A stretch of DNA of 16,780 bases from Nanobdellota archaeon (GCA_018813725.1 JAHJBD010000052.1:1-16780), one strand, 5' to 3'. Counted from the first letter of the stretch, positions 1-6,984 are shown. Made by a program: numbers and translations. Notes: generated by a model from the sequence alone, not told the origin.

Positions 1-371
1 CCATGAGTAAGTGCGTTTGTGACAACTGGCGTACTGATCGCTTTGCCTTTTAAGCCAGGATTTTTCTGGGAAAGCATCTCTTTCCAGATATCTCTCAGGT
101 TCTTGTTTCCAAAGCTTGGTGCATAAGGAAATATTTCTTTTGGGTCAAGGTCAATCCTCTTTGCTATGGATTGAAGCCTCATAGGGCTGCCATCTTCTTC
201 TAATGCGATACCTATAGTAGCATTGATCTTCTTGCCTTTAGCGTCTGCTGACTGCGCAAGTATGCCTTTTGCTGGATAGAATATCTCTTTGCCTTTTTCA
301 GACAATAACTCAAATACTACTGAGCTTTCTTTCTTTATCGTGTTGTTCAGTTCTTCTGCTTGTGGATTCAT
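1..371 (-). CDS. Class I/II PLP-dependent aminotransferase, N-terminal part (runs off the window)
   Basis: About 123 residues of the N-terminus are present; the rest lies beyond base 1. The visible segment contains NATIGIALEEDG, a start region of the fold, then FPYAPSFGNKNLRDIWKEML and PVVTNALTHG. This layout is typical of the substrate and PLP binding N-terminal half of fold-type I aminotransferases of the aspartate/aromatic group. The catalytic lysine would lie outside the window, so the substrate cannot be read. The ATG at 371 overlaps the stop codon of the upstream kinase gene (ATGA), and a GGGGTG Shine-Dalgarno-like stretch lies a few bases before it inside the kinase gene, so the two are probably translated from one mRNA. 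Family assignment is from motif memory; the precise reaction is not known. Confidence 0.8.
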   Translation of the reverse strand, partial: MNPQAEELNNTIKKESSVVFELLSEKGKEIFYPAKGILAQSADAKGKKINATIGIALEEDGSPMRLQSIAKRIDLDPKEIFPYAPSFGNKNLRDIWKEMLSQKNPGLKGKAISTPVVTNALTH

Positions 372-871
372 CTCATTGCACCCCTTATTTTTGGTAGAAG
401 GGAGGTTATTTTAATACCTTTTGTTGTGTCTGTAACTAATAGGTTATGTTTCAATGCTTTTGCCTCTTCATAGCAAGTATCAAAAGCTTCTGCTTCAAGA
501 TTGTCTTTTATCTTAAGCTTTGAGTATTTTCTTTTCTTAAGCCTATTACTGATGACTTTTAAGCTTGCTTTAGCTACAATGCACAAATCTACTTTAGAAC
601 TAGGAAGGTAATGGCTAAGATGCGAATCAATTATTATCCCTTCTGGGTAATGCTCTTTCTTAACTTTGGTGATTTCTTTGAGAAGTTCCTTTGAAAGCAG
701 TTTTTCATCCACAACAGCACATTTTCTTTTTTGGTCATAACTTTCTGCAAGTTTTTTCTGTTTGATGAATTCTTTTACATCAAGTACTGGAAAGGTTAGT
801 GCTTTTGAAAGCTTTAGAGCTAGAGTTGTCTTTCCTGTTCCAGGGGTTCCGGTTATGCATATAATTTTCAT
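368..871 (-). CDS. Archaeal adenylate kinase of the AK6/Fap7 type
   Basis: This is a 167-residue P-loop nucleotide kinase. It starts with MKIICITGTPGTGKTT (Walker A, residues 8-16). A DSHLSHYLP segment (from residue 82) matches the Walker-B-like DxH motif of AK6/Fap7 proteins, and R-R-Y followed by KDNLEAEAFDTC (about 113-133) is the conserved lid and helix region of that family. In yeast and archaea Fap7 homologues have adenylate kinase or ATPase activity and act in small-subunit ribosome maturation; the role here is inferred. An in-frame start 36 codons upstream exists but would add a low-complexity Phe/Ser extension outside the family. The ATG at 871 lies 27-28 bases from a TATA-like box, which favours leaderless initiation there. 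It shares an operon with the following aminotransferase. Confidence 0.85.
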   Translation of the reverse strand: MKIICITGTPGTGKTTLALKLSKALTFPVLDVKEFIKQKKLAESYDQKRKCAVVDEKLLSKELLKEITKVKKEHYPEGIIIDSHLSHYLPSSKVDLCIVAKASLKVISNRLKKRKYSKLKIKDNLEAEAFDTCYEEAKALKHNLLVTDTTKGIKITSLLPKIRGAMR

Positions 872-886
872 AAAAAAATAAAAAAA
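872..886 (-). terminator. Oligo-T tract after the vWA protein gene
   Basis: Two runs of seven T separated by one A follow the vWA gene stop codon (906) on the same strand. Archaeal RNA polymerase can terminate at oligo-T without a hairpin. The tract also lies between the TATA box and the start codon of the next gene, so it should not be transcribed from that promoter. Confidence 0.4.
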
Positions 887-894
887 GAAAGAGT

Positions 895-902
895 TATTTA
901 AA
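895..902 (-). promoter_or_regulatory. TATA-like box for the AK6-type kinase operon
   Basis: The top strand reads TATTTAAA (TTTAAATA on the coding strand). Its centre is 27.5 bases upstream of the ATG at 871, so transcription would begin at or beside the start codon. Confidence 0.6.
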
Positions 903-905
903 GGT

Positions 906-1958
906 TTAGTTCCAGAAGATGATCTTATCAAAGATAATCTGGAATATGTTCCTTTGTGCTTGCCTTGCTGGTTCTGCAACTACGCTTCCTGTTATGTCAG
1001 ATGTATCTATCCAGTTTTCTGTCTCTACAGGATCTTTAGCAGCTGGTTCGTCATAATCTACGCCCATCTCTACTGCTTCTGCTTTCATTGTGGATTTTGC
1101 AAACATACCAAGAGTATTGGTCAGGATGCTATTTGACTTTTTGTCATAGTCTGCAGATTTCCTTGCCTCAGCTGCATAGACTTTTATCTCTTGCTCTGAA
1201 AAGCCTTCCTGCTGATAATATTCTTCAACATCCTGCCTGATATAACTAAGCTGGTTGTAGTCACCGCCTGTCTTTCTTGCGATCTCTTTAAAGACACGAA
1301 CACCTACATCATCAATGCCTGAGCCTGAGACTGTGTAGATCGTTATTCCCCTATCGATGGCTTCTGAAACCATATCCCTGTAATCAAAACCTTCTGGTGG
1401 ACCTTGCACATAGTTCTGGTCAGCGCTTCCTTCACCATGAGGAGAAGCGTCCCCTATCAGGAAGATAAGTTTCTTGGTGTTTGGCCTTGATATTACATCT
1501 TGGTTCTGGGTCATTGTGTAATAATTCCAGCTCATGTCATTTATAGCTACATGAAGGCCGTATTCAACTGCTTCTGGGAGGTCTCCTCCGCCTCTTGCTT
1601 CAATGTTCCATATGAAGTTCAGTGCACTGTCAATGTCTTCTGTAAGATCAAATTTTTGGTAGAGATATTCTCTTTCTTCTTTTTCATAATCCCTGTATGC
1701 AACAACTCCAACCCTAAGCAGCGGGCTTGGCTGTCCGTCTCTAACTTCTTTTACGATCTTTGTAAGGTGTGTCTTTATTGTCCTTATCTCATCATTCATA
1801 GAGCCTGTGCTGTCTATGACAAATACTACATCAATCTCTGGTCTTGTAATACACTTTGTTTGGTACTGAGAACATATGCTATCTGTTTCCTGTGCGTTTA
1901 TAGCTGGCAATGCTGCGCAAACGATCAACATTGCAAGCAAAATTGGTCCAAATTTCAT
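906..1958 (-). CDS. Secreted von Willebrand factor A domain protein
   Basis: The 350-residue product has a Sec signal peptide (residues 1-22, hydrophobic LLAMLIVCAALPAINA), then a vWA domain from about 41 to 245. The metal-binding MIDAS motif is intact: DSTGS at 49-53, GGGD at 123-126 and LIGD at 167-170. A charged, probably helical segment follows (about 246-300), then an acidic stretch and a hydrophobic end (NIFQIIFDKIIFWN) that might associate with the membrane. vWA domains bind proteins in a metal-dependent way; the partner is unknown. The ATG at 1958 is preferred over an in-frame ATG at 1985 because CGGAGG lies just upstream and the signal peptide begins there. It has its own promoter and no operon partner. 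Confidence 0.8.
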   Translation of the reverse strand: MKFGPILLAMLIVCAALPAINAQETDSICSQYQTKCITRPEIDVVFVIDSTGSMNDEIRTIKTHLTKIVKEVRDGQPSPLLRVGVVAYRDYEKEEREYLYQKFDLTEDIDSALNFIWNIEARGGGDLPEAVEYGLHVAINDMSWNYYTMTQNQDVISRPNTKKLIFLIGDASPHGEGSADQNYVQGPPEGFDYRDMVSEAIDRGITIYTVSGSGIDDVGVRVFKEIARKTGGDYNQLSYIRQDVEEYYQQEGFSEQEIKVYAAEARKSADYDKKSNSILTNTLGMFAKSTMKAEAVEMGVDYDEPAAKDPVETENWIDTSDITGSVVAEPARQAQRNIFQIIFDKIIFWN

Positions 1959-1985
1959 ATTTTTCCTCCGCGCTTTATCGCGCAT
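1959..1985 (-). promoter_or_regulatory. Leader with Shine-Dalgarno site and small hairpin before the vWA gene
   Basis: Reading the minus strand, GCGC-GATAAA-GCGC forms a 4-5 bp stem directly before GGAGG, which sits 7 bases from the ATG. It is the only promoter-proximal gene in the window with a clear leader and strong Shine-Dalgarno site. The stem could affect access to the site, but it is short. Confidence 0.5.
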
Positions 1986-2004
1986 AGGATAGATATGTAT
2001 AAAG

Positions 2005-2013
2005 ATATAAATA
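2005..2013 (-). promoter_or_regulatory. TATA-like box for the vWA gene
   Basis: The top strand reads ATATAAATA, centred 51 bases from the ATG at 1958. That predicts a transcript start near 1982 with a leader of about 25 bases. A second AT-rich candidate (TATAAAG) lies nearby at about 1998-2004. Confidence 0.5.
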
Positions 2014-2077
2014 ACGAAAAGTAGGTTTTAAGATGGATTGAAGCTTAGACGAGAAATTAGTCGTTTTCAAGGTCAGA

Positions 2078-2410
2078 TTATGGAGAATCCACCATAGGTT
2101 CGGACCTTGCTTTTGACACGCATTCCTGAAATTCTGTTGTTTCCTGCCATGAGCATTTGTTCTCTACACAGCCGCAGCTGATGTCTTTGTAGCATGCGTA
2201 TTCTGGCTCCCAGTTACAGATGGTAGCAATCTCAGGAGCATCAACAGGGTAGCATAATGTGCCTGAGCAGCCTTCCCTTTTGCAGTCACTGTCTTGTGTG
2301 CATTCTAGGTCTTTATTAGTATCTTCATCAGTATCATTTTTGATATCTGCAACTGGTGTACATGCTGAGAATAGCATAATCAAGATTATAATAAGATATA
2401 ACTGTTTCAT
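2078..2410 (-). CDS. Small cysteine-rich lipoprotein
   Basis: The 110-residue product starts with a lysine and a hydrophobic segment ending in the lipobox LFSAC, so Cys17 would be lipidated and the protein anchored on the outer face of the membrane. A short acidic linker (about 22-34) precedes a compact domain with ten cysteines: spacing includes C-x5-DC, a GCSG motif, C-x2-WxPEYAC, CGC and a final CSW...FQEC. It resembles the archaeal small proteins described as eight-cysteine-cluster proteins, a resemblance recalled and not computed. The cysteines could form disulfides or bind metal; function is unknown. The ATG at 2410 lies 27 bases from a TATA-like box that overlaps the stop codon of the upstream regulator gene, so it is probably transcribed separately. 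Confidence 0.75.
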   Translation of the reverse strand: MKQLYLIIILIMLFSACTPVADIKNDTDEDTNKDLECTQDSDCKREGCSGTLCYPVDAPEIATICNWEPEYACYKDISCGCVENKCSWQETTEFQECVSKARSEPMVDSP

Positions 2411-2432
2411 ATTGATAAAATAAGATTAGGTG

Positions 2433-2441
2433 TATTTATTT
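2433..2441 (-). promoter_or_regulatory. TATA-like box for the lipoprotein gene
   Basis: AAATAAATA on the minus strand is centred 27 bases before the ATG at 2410 and overlaps the TAA of the preceding gene (2436-2438). Confidence 0.5.
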
Positions 2442-3149
2442 GTTTCTGTTCCTTAGCCAGTCAACTACAAGGATTACTGCTAAAGTGAATATGCATCCGA
2501 ACAAGAACCAGAGAGCAAGGTTTGGTTCTCCTTCTAAAACTCCACTAGCTGTTCCTGCCACTGTATTTGCTGAGCTCTCTACAGCAACTTTTGCACCTTC
2601 TTTTGCTGCTGCTGTAACTACAGTATCTGTTGCAGCCCTTGCTGCTTCAGGTGCTGCTGTAGTCATGACTGTATCAGCTGCTGCTCTTGCTGATTCCTCA
2701 GCGACCATAGGCGCTGCTTCTGAAATTTGCTTAGAAAATGTTGAAGTGCCCATAAATGAGAACCTGTTAAACCATTCTATGGCTAAAGCTCCAACTGCTG
2801 CTATGAGGGCTACTGGCAAGATGTTCTTGAGTTTCTCTTTTATGCCGTAAGTGCTTTTGGGAGCGATGATTATGTATTTGTTCGCTAACCTATAATGCAG
2901 AACCTCTTTTCCTTTTTCAGAATAATGAAACTGGTCAGCTTCTACAAGCTTTCCTTTTACCAGTGCCTGAAGATTGTAGTGTATTGTAGATATCGGCACC
3001 CCAAGTTTTTCTGCAAGCTCTGATTCAGTCGCTTCTTTTTCTGCTAGGTAGTCTAAAACCTTTCTAGCTGTATCATTTGCAATAACCTGGGCTAGTTTCT
3101 TAGATTCAGATTCTTTTAAACTTACTAAAATGAATTTTTCTTTTGACAT
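2436..3149 (-). CDS. Membrane-tethered ArsR-like winged-helix regulator with repeat-rich outer loop
   Basis: The 237-residue protein has a cytoplasmic winged helix-turn-helix domain (about 15-95): the helices TARKVLDYLAEKEATESEL and GVPISTIHYNLQAL, then a wing with FHYSEKGKEVLHYRL. A transmembrane helix (109-127) leads to an outer loop of about 80 residues, and a second helix (210-230) returns the chain to a short basic tail. The loop holds three imperfect 16-residue Ala/Thr-rich units (151-199). The fold and the two helices are clear; the signal sensed and the target genes are unknown. Such one-component membrane regulators occur in archaea. The ATG at 3149 lies 27 bases from a TATA-like box. 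The Cys-rich lipoprotein gene follows at once and could be a target. Confidence 0.8.
   Translation of the reverse strand: MSKEKFILVSLKESESKKLAQVIANDTARKVLDYLAEKEATESELAEKLGVPISTIHYNLQALVKGKLVEADQFHYSEKGKEVLHYRLANKYIIIAPKSTYGIKEKLKNILPVALIAAVGALAIEWFNRFSFMGTSTFSKQISEAAPMVAEESARAAADTVMTTAAPEAARAATDTVVTAAAKEGAKVAVESSANTVAGTASGVLEGEPNLALWFLFGCIFTLAVILVVDWLRNRNK
2556..2699 (-). repeat. Three imperfect 48-bp coding repeats in the regulator's outer loop
   Basis: The units encode EESARAAADTVMTTAA, PEAARAATDTVVTAAA and KEGAKVAVESSANTVAG. The first two are close matches and the third is diverged. The period of 16 residues suggests amphipathic helical segments arising from duplication. Confidence 0.6.
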
Positions 3150-3171
3150 TGTATAGTGTAAGATATATGCC

Positions 3172-3180
3172 TTATAAATA
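3172..3180 (-). promoter_or_regulatory. TATA-like box for the membrane regulator gene
   Basis: The top strand reads TTATAAATA, centred 27 bases before the ATG at 3149, which indicates leaderless initiation. Confidence 0.6.
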
Positions 3181-3209
3181 GCTTTTGATGGTTTTAATCT
3201 CGGTTGAAG

Positions 3210-5078
3210 CTATAAGTAACCCAATTTTCTTAATGTTGCTGGATCATTCTTCTCAAGCCACCTAATTTGTGAGACAGACGGCGCTACACCCCTTATTGCA
3301 TCTGAAACTAGATCATTGGATCTTGCTTCTACTCTGCCTTTTTTAGGAACCATATGCTGGTAAAGCGGTTCTGTAATGTCATATACTGTCTGAGTATACC
3401 TAGCATAATCTGCCATAAAACCATCAACTGATTCGTAAAGCAGGTTTCTTTTTGCAAACTTGTCAAGCTCATAACCTTTTGGAAGCATCTTATTATTCCT
3501 TCCAAATGATAAATCTAATGCGATCCTTATATTCATAAGGAAATGATAACTTTCTGCCAATGCAGCCCTATCAGAGTCTTTAAGATGAGGTAACCTTCTG
3601 ATCAACTCAAGAGTATCATTAATATTGTCCTGTTCTACAAACTTGTGCATAGCCACTGTTCTCCAGATAGCATTTAAGCCGCCTCTTGAGTATTTAACAT
3701 TTGGAGTGCTTTCACCATATACTCCTAATTTTCTGCTCGTATACTGCTCAGTCGCTAACCTGTCTTTATGTTCACCTTGAAGCCCCCTTATGGTTGACAT
3801 CAATTTCCCAGCTAATGTCTTGCTGCCAGCACCATAGGTCATAAAGCTAAACATGCTCAATAATGGAACTGATTCTTCTGACCCTAGATAATCTGCATAA
3901 TCATCTATGGTTCCTGCCCTAAATCTGTTACGTGAAACAAGAGGATCGTATTGATGGCCAGCAATTGTTGCTGCAGCCTCCAGCAAAACTTCAAGGCGAT
4001 CAAAGAAAAATGCAGTTTTTACGCCTTCTGAGGTTTTGTCTTTTTTGCCATAAACCAAAGCTGCGTCAATATCAAAAAATGGAAATTCTTTCCTGCCGTT
4101 TGAGCCTCCAACTACTATCGCACTGCTAGTGTCTGGTGTACCATAGATATCTGATAAGATTGAAAAACATTGCTTGTATAGCGCAGTTAGAACTGCTGCA
4201 CTATTTTCAGTCTCAGTACGATTAATTCTTCTTAACGCAGCTTCATTTGGTTCTCTGTGGGAAAGGCCGCTTAAGCGACCTTGCCTTAGATCTCCAACAT
4301 ACATGTGCCCTACTGAGATAAGATTTGTTCTTGAATAATTTGCAATGAAATTAAGATCATCATATTTTGGGAGCAGATCTCTTATCCGATGCATCAACTC
4401 TGACCGCTCATCACTAGTATGAGGTCTTGCATGTTCATCCAAAAGCGCCTTAAGCTTATAATCCAGAGCATTTTTGTTGAACCTGTACCTTTCAGAACGG
4501 CAGATGAAATCTGTAGTCTGGCTTATCTCTCTTCCTTGTTCATGCTCTTCTTTTATGTGCCTACCAAGCAGGGTATTGACATATTCTGGCGTAAGAGCAA
4601 GGGAAGTCACAAACACTTGAAGAAGATATTTTAGATCACGAGAAAGAAAATTTCTGGCAGTACTTAGCAAATCACGGCTATCTGCCTCTGAAACGTTAAA
4701 TGACCAAGGGATCACATCGGGTTTTCTGGCTATCCCCCTTACTAATTGATCAACTGACTCAACAGCTTGTGGGATTTGATCTTCTGCTTGATATCTGTGC
4801 CTATCGCTCAATGCAAATGATCTTGCCAACAAAGAAATATTTGCAAATGCACTATAAGCCAGATTATCTCTATCTGATTGGGTTGGCATTTGGCCTTTGA
4901 GATATAGCTCAGCCAAGTGCTTGTCAGTAGCTGCTGCAAGTGCACCAACTAAGGAACCTAAATTACCTTGCTCCACCTTCTGCCTAAGAATGATCCTTAT
5001 ATCTCTATCGATAGGTCCTGAATCATCAAAACCATAACTCTTGAAGATTTGAACTGCTTGTTCTTTAGTAGCTGACAT
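3210..5078 (-). CDS. GlnD-like nucleotidyltransferase without HD or ACT domains
   Basis: The 622-residue protein has a nucleotidyltransferase core in its second half: GGSNGRKEF (from residue 324) with the acidic pair in FFDIDAAL (D336, D338), which matches the GG-x-GR-E...D-x-D active site of GlnD/DUF294-type enzymes. The helical region that normally follows it is also recognisable: KYSRGGLNAIW (462-472), SYHFLMNIRIALDL (510-523) and FMADYARYTQTVYD (554-567). GlnD proper goes on to an HD hydrolase and ACT domains; none is seen here, so only transfer, not removal, would be expected. About 300 N-terminal residues are unrecognised and mostly helical in character. Substrate (protein or small molecule) is unknown. 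It starts one base after the stop of a 92-residue unknown protein and lacks its own TATA box, so the pair forms an operon. Confidence 0.7.
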   Translation of the reverse strand: MSATKEQAVQIFKSYGFDDSGPIDRDIRIILRQKVEQGNLGSLVGALAAATDKHLAELYLKGQMPTQSDRDNLAYSAFANISLLARSFALSDRHRYQAEDQIPQAVESVDQLVRGIARKPDVIPWSFNVSEADSRDLLSTARNFLSRDLKYLLQVFVTSLALTPEYVNTLLGRHIKEEHEQGREISQTTDFICRSERYRFNKNALDYKLKALLDEHARPHTSDERSELMHRIRDLLPKYDDLNFIANYSRTNLISVGHMYVGDLRQGRLSGLSHREPNEAALRRINRTETENSAAVLTALYKQCFSILSDIYGTPDTSSAIVVGGSNGRKEFPFFDIDAALVYGKKDKTSEGVKTAFFFDRLEVLLEAAATIAGHQYDPLVSRNRFRAGTIDDYADYLGSEESVPLLSMFSFMTYGAGSKTLAGKLMSTIRGLQGEHKDRLATEQYTSRKLGVYGESTPNVKYSRGGLNAIWRTVAMHKFVEQDNINDTLELIRRLPHLKDSDRAALAESYHFLMNIRIALDLSFGRNNKMLPKGYELDKFAKRNLLYESVDGFMADYARYTQTVYDITEPLYQHMVPKKGRVEARSNDLVSDAIRGVAPSVSQIRWLEKNDPATLRKLGYL

Positions 5079-5079
5079 C

Positions 5080-5358
5080 TTAATTATCTAATGGTGTTAC
5101 GCCATAAGACTCCAATAAACCTTTGTATTCTGCGCATTGGTCAAGGTCTGTTTGCTGTGGTTGATATCCGGTCCTTGCTTTAAATTCGGTCCTTATGCCT
5201 GATAATTCCCTCACAAAAGAAAGAGCAGCGTCACTATCTGGAAAATATCCATGGATCGGAAAACCATGATAAGATGCTTTGAAACCTTTGCCTACTTCAA
5301 GGCCAACCAGCACATCTATCCCATCAACCTGTCCAACTGTACCAAAAAAGTCATCCAT
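5080..5358 (-). CDS. Unknown 92-residue protein paired with the GlnD-like enzyme
   Basis: I do not recognise this protein. It is soluble in character, begins MDDFFGTVGQVDGID, has a Gly-rich beta-like middle (GLEVGKGFKASYHGFPIHGY) and a helix with PDSDAALSFVREL. It contains one cysteine and no membrane segment. The ATG at 5358 is preferred over an in-frame TTG at 5379: the TATA-like box at 5381-5389 is 27 bases from the ATG but would touch the TTG. The stop codon is one base from the start of the nucleotidyltransferase gene, so the two should be made together. A role as substrate, regulator or partner of that enzyme is a guess from position only. Confidence 0.65.
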   Translation of the reverse strand: MDDFFGTVGQVDGIDVLVGLEVGKGFKASYHGFPIHGYFPDSDAALSFVRELSGIRTEFKARTGYQPQQTDLDQCAEYKGLLESYGVTPLDN

Positions 5359-5380
5359 GAAATAGCTGAAATTTGTCAAG

Positions 5381-5389
5381 TATTTAAAT
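5381..5389 (-). promoter_or_regulatory. TATA-like box for the two-gene nucleotidyltransferase operon
   Basis: The top strand reads TATTTAAAT, centred 27 bases from the ATG at 5358. It decides the start codon of the small gene. Confidence 0.6.
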
Positions 5390-5457
5390 CTTTTGTTAAT
5401 TTAACTACTTTTAAGTGACTATGGGATAGATGGTTTAATTTTTATCAATTGGAAAAC

Positions 5458-5466
5458 TTTTAATAT
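5458..5466 (+). promoter_or_regulatory. TATA-like box for the yjbQ operon
   Basis: TTTTAATAT is centred 26 bases before the ATG at 5488. The divergent intergenic stretch between 5359 and 5487 holds this box and the one for the opposite operon; nothing else is evident. Confidence 0.55.
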
Positions 5467-5487
5467 GTTGCAGATTTGCTAGTAATC

Positions 5488-5886
5488 ATGGGCACTATCT
5501 CAATAAGCACTTCTGAGAGCATCCAGATAGTAGATATCTCTTCTAAGGTCCAGTCGATAGTTTCAAGATCAGGCATGAAAGAGGGTCTTTGCGTTATCCA
5601 GTCGACACATACAACCGCAGGGATCACAGTCAATGAAAACGCAGATCCTGATGTGAAAAAGGATATGCTTAAAGGCCTTAGCGTATTTGACAGTGATGAT
5701 TATGATCATTCAGAGGGCAATTCAGCAGCGCATATCAAGGCGTCATTGGTCGGACCCTCTGTTTCAATTATTGTAGAAAAAGGGGAATTGCAGCTTGGAA
5801 CATGGCAGGGCATAATGTTCTGTGAGTTTGATGGGCCAAGGGATAGAAAAATTATTGTTAAGGTGATCGGAAATGGGAATATGTGA
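5488..5886 (+). CDS. yjbQ: YjbQ/UPF0047 family protein (secondary thiamine-phosphate synthase type)
   Basis: The 132-residue protein has the full set of family motifs: THTTAGITVNENADPDV (40-56), DHSEGNSAAHIKASLVGPS (73-91) and GELQLGTWQGIMFCEFDGPR (99-118). The conserved His41, Glu50, Asp53, His74, Glu76 and His82 are present. Bacterial YjbQ has weak thiamine-phosphate synthase activity, but the real cellular role of the family is unsettled, so the enzymatic label is tentative. The ATG at 5488 fits both the family length and the TATA spacing; an in-frame TTG at 5476 is less likely. Its last 14 bases overlap the MBF1 gene. Confidence 0.88.
   Translation: MGTISISTSESIQIVDISSKVQSIVSRSGMKEGLCVIQSTHTTAGITVNENADPDVKKDMLKGLSVFDSDDYDHSEGNSAAHIKASLVGPSVSIIVEKGELQLGTWQGIMFCEFDGPRDRKIIVKVIGNGNM
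5862..5868 (+). promoter_or_regulatory. Shine-Dalgarno site for the aMBF1 gene
   Basis: GGTGATC, a perfect match to the usual archaeal 16S anti-Shine-Dalgarno complement, lies 4 bases before the ATG at 5873, inside the end of yjbQ. It shows internal-gene initiation in a genome whose first genes look leaderless. Confidence 0.65.
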
Positions 5887-6328
5887 CATGTGCGGAAAAG
5901 AGGATGAATTATACAGGACTGAGATAGAAGGATCTGTTATCAGAGTATGCAAAAATTGCGCAAGGTATGGCAAAGTGCTCTCTGAAGTGAAAAAGATGAG
6001 CCCAGTAAAGCTTAAGAAGATACAGCATAAAGCTGAGCCAGAAGTTGTACCTTTGATTGTCTTTGATTATGCGCAAAAGATCAAGAAAAAAAGGCAGTCA
6101 TTGCAGATGCAGCAGGAAGAATTTGCCAAGCAGATAAATGAGAAGGTCTCGCTCATACATAATATTGAAACAGGACATGCAAAGCCAAGCATTGCTCTTG
6201 CAAGAAAGATAGAAAGATTCCTTAAGATCACATTGATCGAAGAATATGAAGAACAGCAGACAAATAAAAAAGAGGAGAAATCAGACGTGATGACAATAGG
6301 CGACCTGATCAAATCCAAACTGAAATGA
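5873..6328 (+). CDS. mbf1: Archaeal multiprotein bridging factor aMBF1 (zinc ribbon plus XRE-type HTH)
   Basis: The 151-residue protein opens with a four-cysteine zinc ribbon (CDMC at 4-7, CKNC at 26-29). A basic linker leads to a Cro/C1-type helix-turn-helix (about 66-122: SLQMQQEEFAKQINEK, then SLIHNIETGHAKPSIALARK). It ends with TIGDLIKSKLK, the usual tail of archaeal MBF1. Eukaryotic MBF1 bridges activators and TBP; archaeal forms have been linked to ribosome association and stress responses. The gene overlaps yjbQ by 14 bases and the downstream glycosyltransferase by ATGA, so the three are probably one transcription unit. Confidence 0.9.
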   Translation: MGICDMCGKEDELYRTEIEGSVIRVCKNCARYGKVLSEVKKMSPVKLKKIQHKAEPEVVPLIVFDYAQKIKKKRQSLQMQQEEFAKQINEKVSLIHNIETGHAKPSIALARKIERFLKITLIEEYEEQQTNKKEEKSDVMTIGDLIKSKLK

Positions 6329-6978
6329 ATGTCACTGTAATAATACCCACTTTAGATGAAGAAGAGAACATATCTAAATTAATGGGACAGATCAAATATC
6401 CTGTCCTTGTGGTTGATGATGGAAGCCTGGATAAGACGCAGGATATTGTCACCAGATCTAAAGCAGGATTACTGGATAGGTCAGGAAGTAAGACCCATGG
6501 GCTTACTGTTTCTGCAATGGAAGGCATATGCACTGTCAAGACAAAGTATTTTGTTGTAATGGATGCAGATTTTCAGCACCCTCCAGATAAGCTGGATGAG
6601 ATATGTGAGCAGCTAAGATCTAATGATATTGTAATTGGTGTTAGGAGAGATGTAAAAGGGTGGCCTATAAGCAGAAAGATAATCTCAAAAGGGGCTGAGA
6701 TACTTGCCAGGTTTCGATTATTGCATAAGTTTCCTAGAATCAAGGATCCGCTGTCAGGATTTTTTGGTGGAGATAGTGAATTCTGCAAAAAAATAATCGT
6801 TAGCCACGGGAAAAATTTTGAGAAAAAGGGATATAAGATCCTCTTTGAGCTCCTCAAATATTGTCCAAAGAATGCAAAGATAGGATATGTCTACTATAAT
6901 TTTGGTCTGCGGGAAAAAGGAGAATCAAAGATCGGGATCAAGCACATCTTATTGTTCTTGAAGTCGATATTTAAATAG
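6325..6978 (+). CDS. DPM1-like GT2 glycosyltransferase (polyprenyl-phosphate sugar synthase type)
   Basis: The 217-residue GT-A enzyme shows VVDDGSLDKT (29-38), the metal-binding DAD in VVMDADFQHPP (78-87), DPLSGFF (141-147) and FGLREKGESKIG (193-204). These match dolichol-phosphate mannose synthase (DPM1) and related polyprenyl-phosphate glycosyltransferases, which transfer a sugar from a nucleotide donor to a lipid carrier at the cytoplasmic face. There is no C-terminal membrane domain, so it would be a soluble or peripheral form. The sugar is not readable. Its start overlaps the aMBF1 stop codon (ATGA), with no clear Shine-Dalgarno site, suggesting coupled translation. It could supply lipid-linked sugars to the GT-C enzymes encoded nearby. 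Confidence 0.85.
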   Translation: MNVTVIIPTLDEEENISKLMGQIKYPVLVVDDGSLDKTQDIVTRSKAGLLDRSGSKTHGLTVSAMEGICTVKTKYFVVMDADFQHPPDKLDEICEQLRSNDIVIGVRRDVKGWPISRKIISKGAEILARFRLLHKFPRIKDPLSGFFGGDSEFCKKIIVSHGKNFEKKGYKILFELLKYCPKNAKIGYVYYNFGLREKGESKIGIKHILLFLKSIFK

Positions 6979-6984
6979 AAAAGC

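Noticed and set aside
872..979. 36-codon N-terminal extension of the AK6-type kinase
   Set aside because: It overlaps the vWA gene end and the TATA box, is low complexity, and the P-loop strand begins at the internal ATG as in the family.
1500..2024. Open frame of 174 codons on the plus strand
   Set aside because: It lies opposite the vWA gene, is rich in Cys/Phe with no family features, and has no promoter or ribosome binding site.
2079..2096. Hairpin at the lipoprotein stop codon
   Set aside because: The stem is only 5 bp with an 8-base loop and no T-run follows, so it is not convincing as a terminator.
3210..5078. Toxin-antitoxin reading of the nucleotidyltransferase pair
   Set aside because: The enzyme is far longer than MNT-type antitoxins and no HEPN-like motif is seen in the partner.
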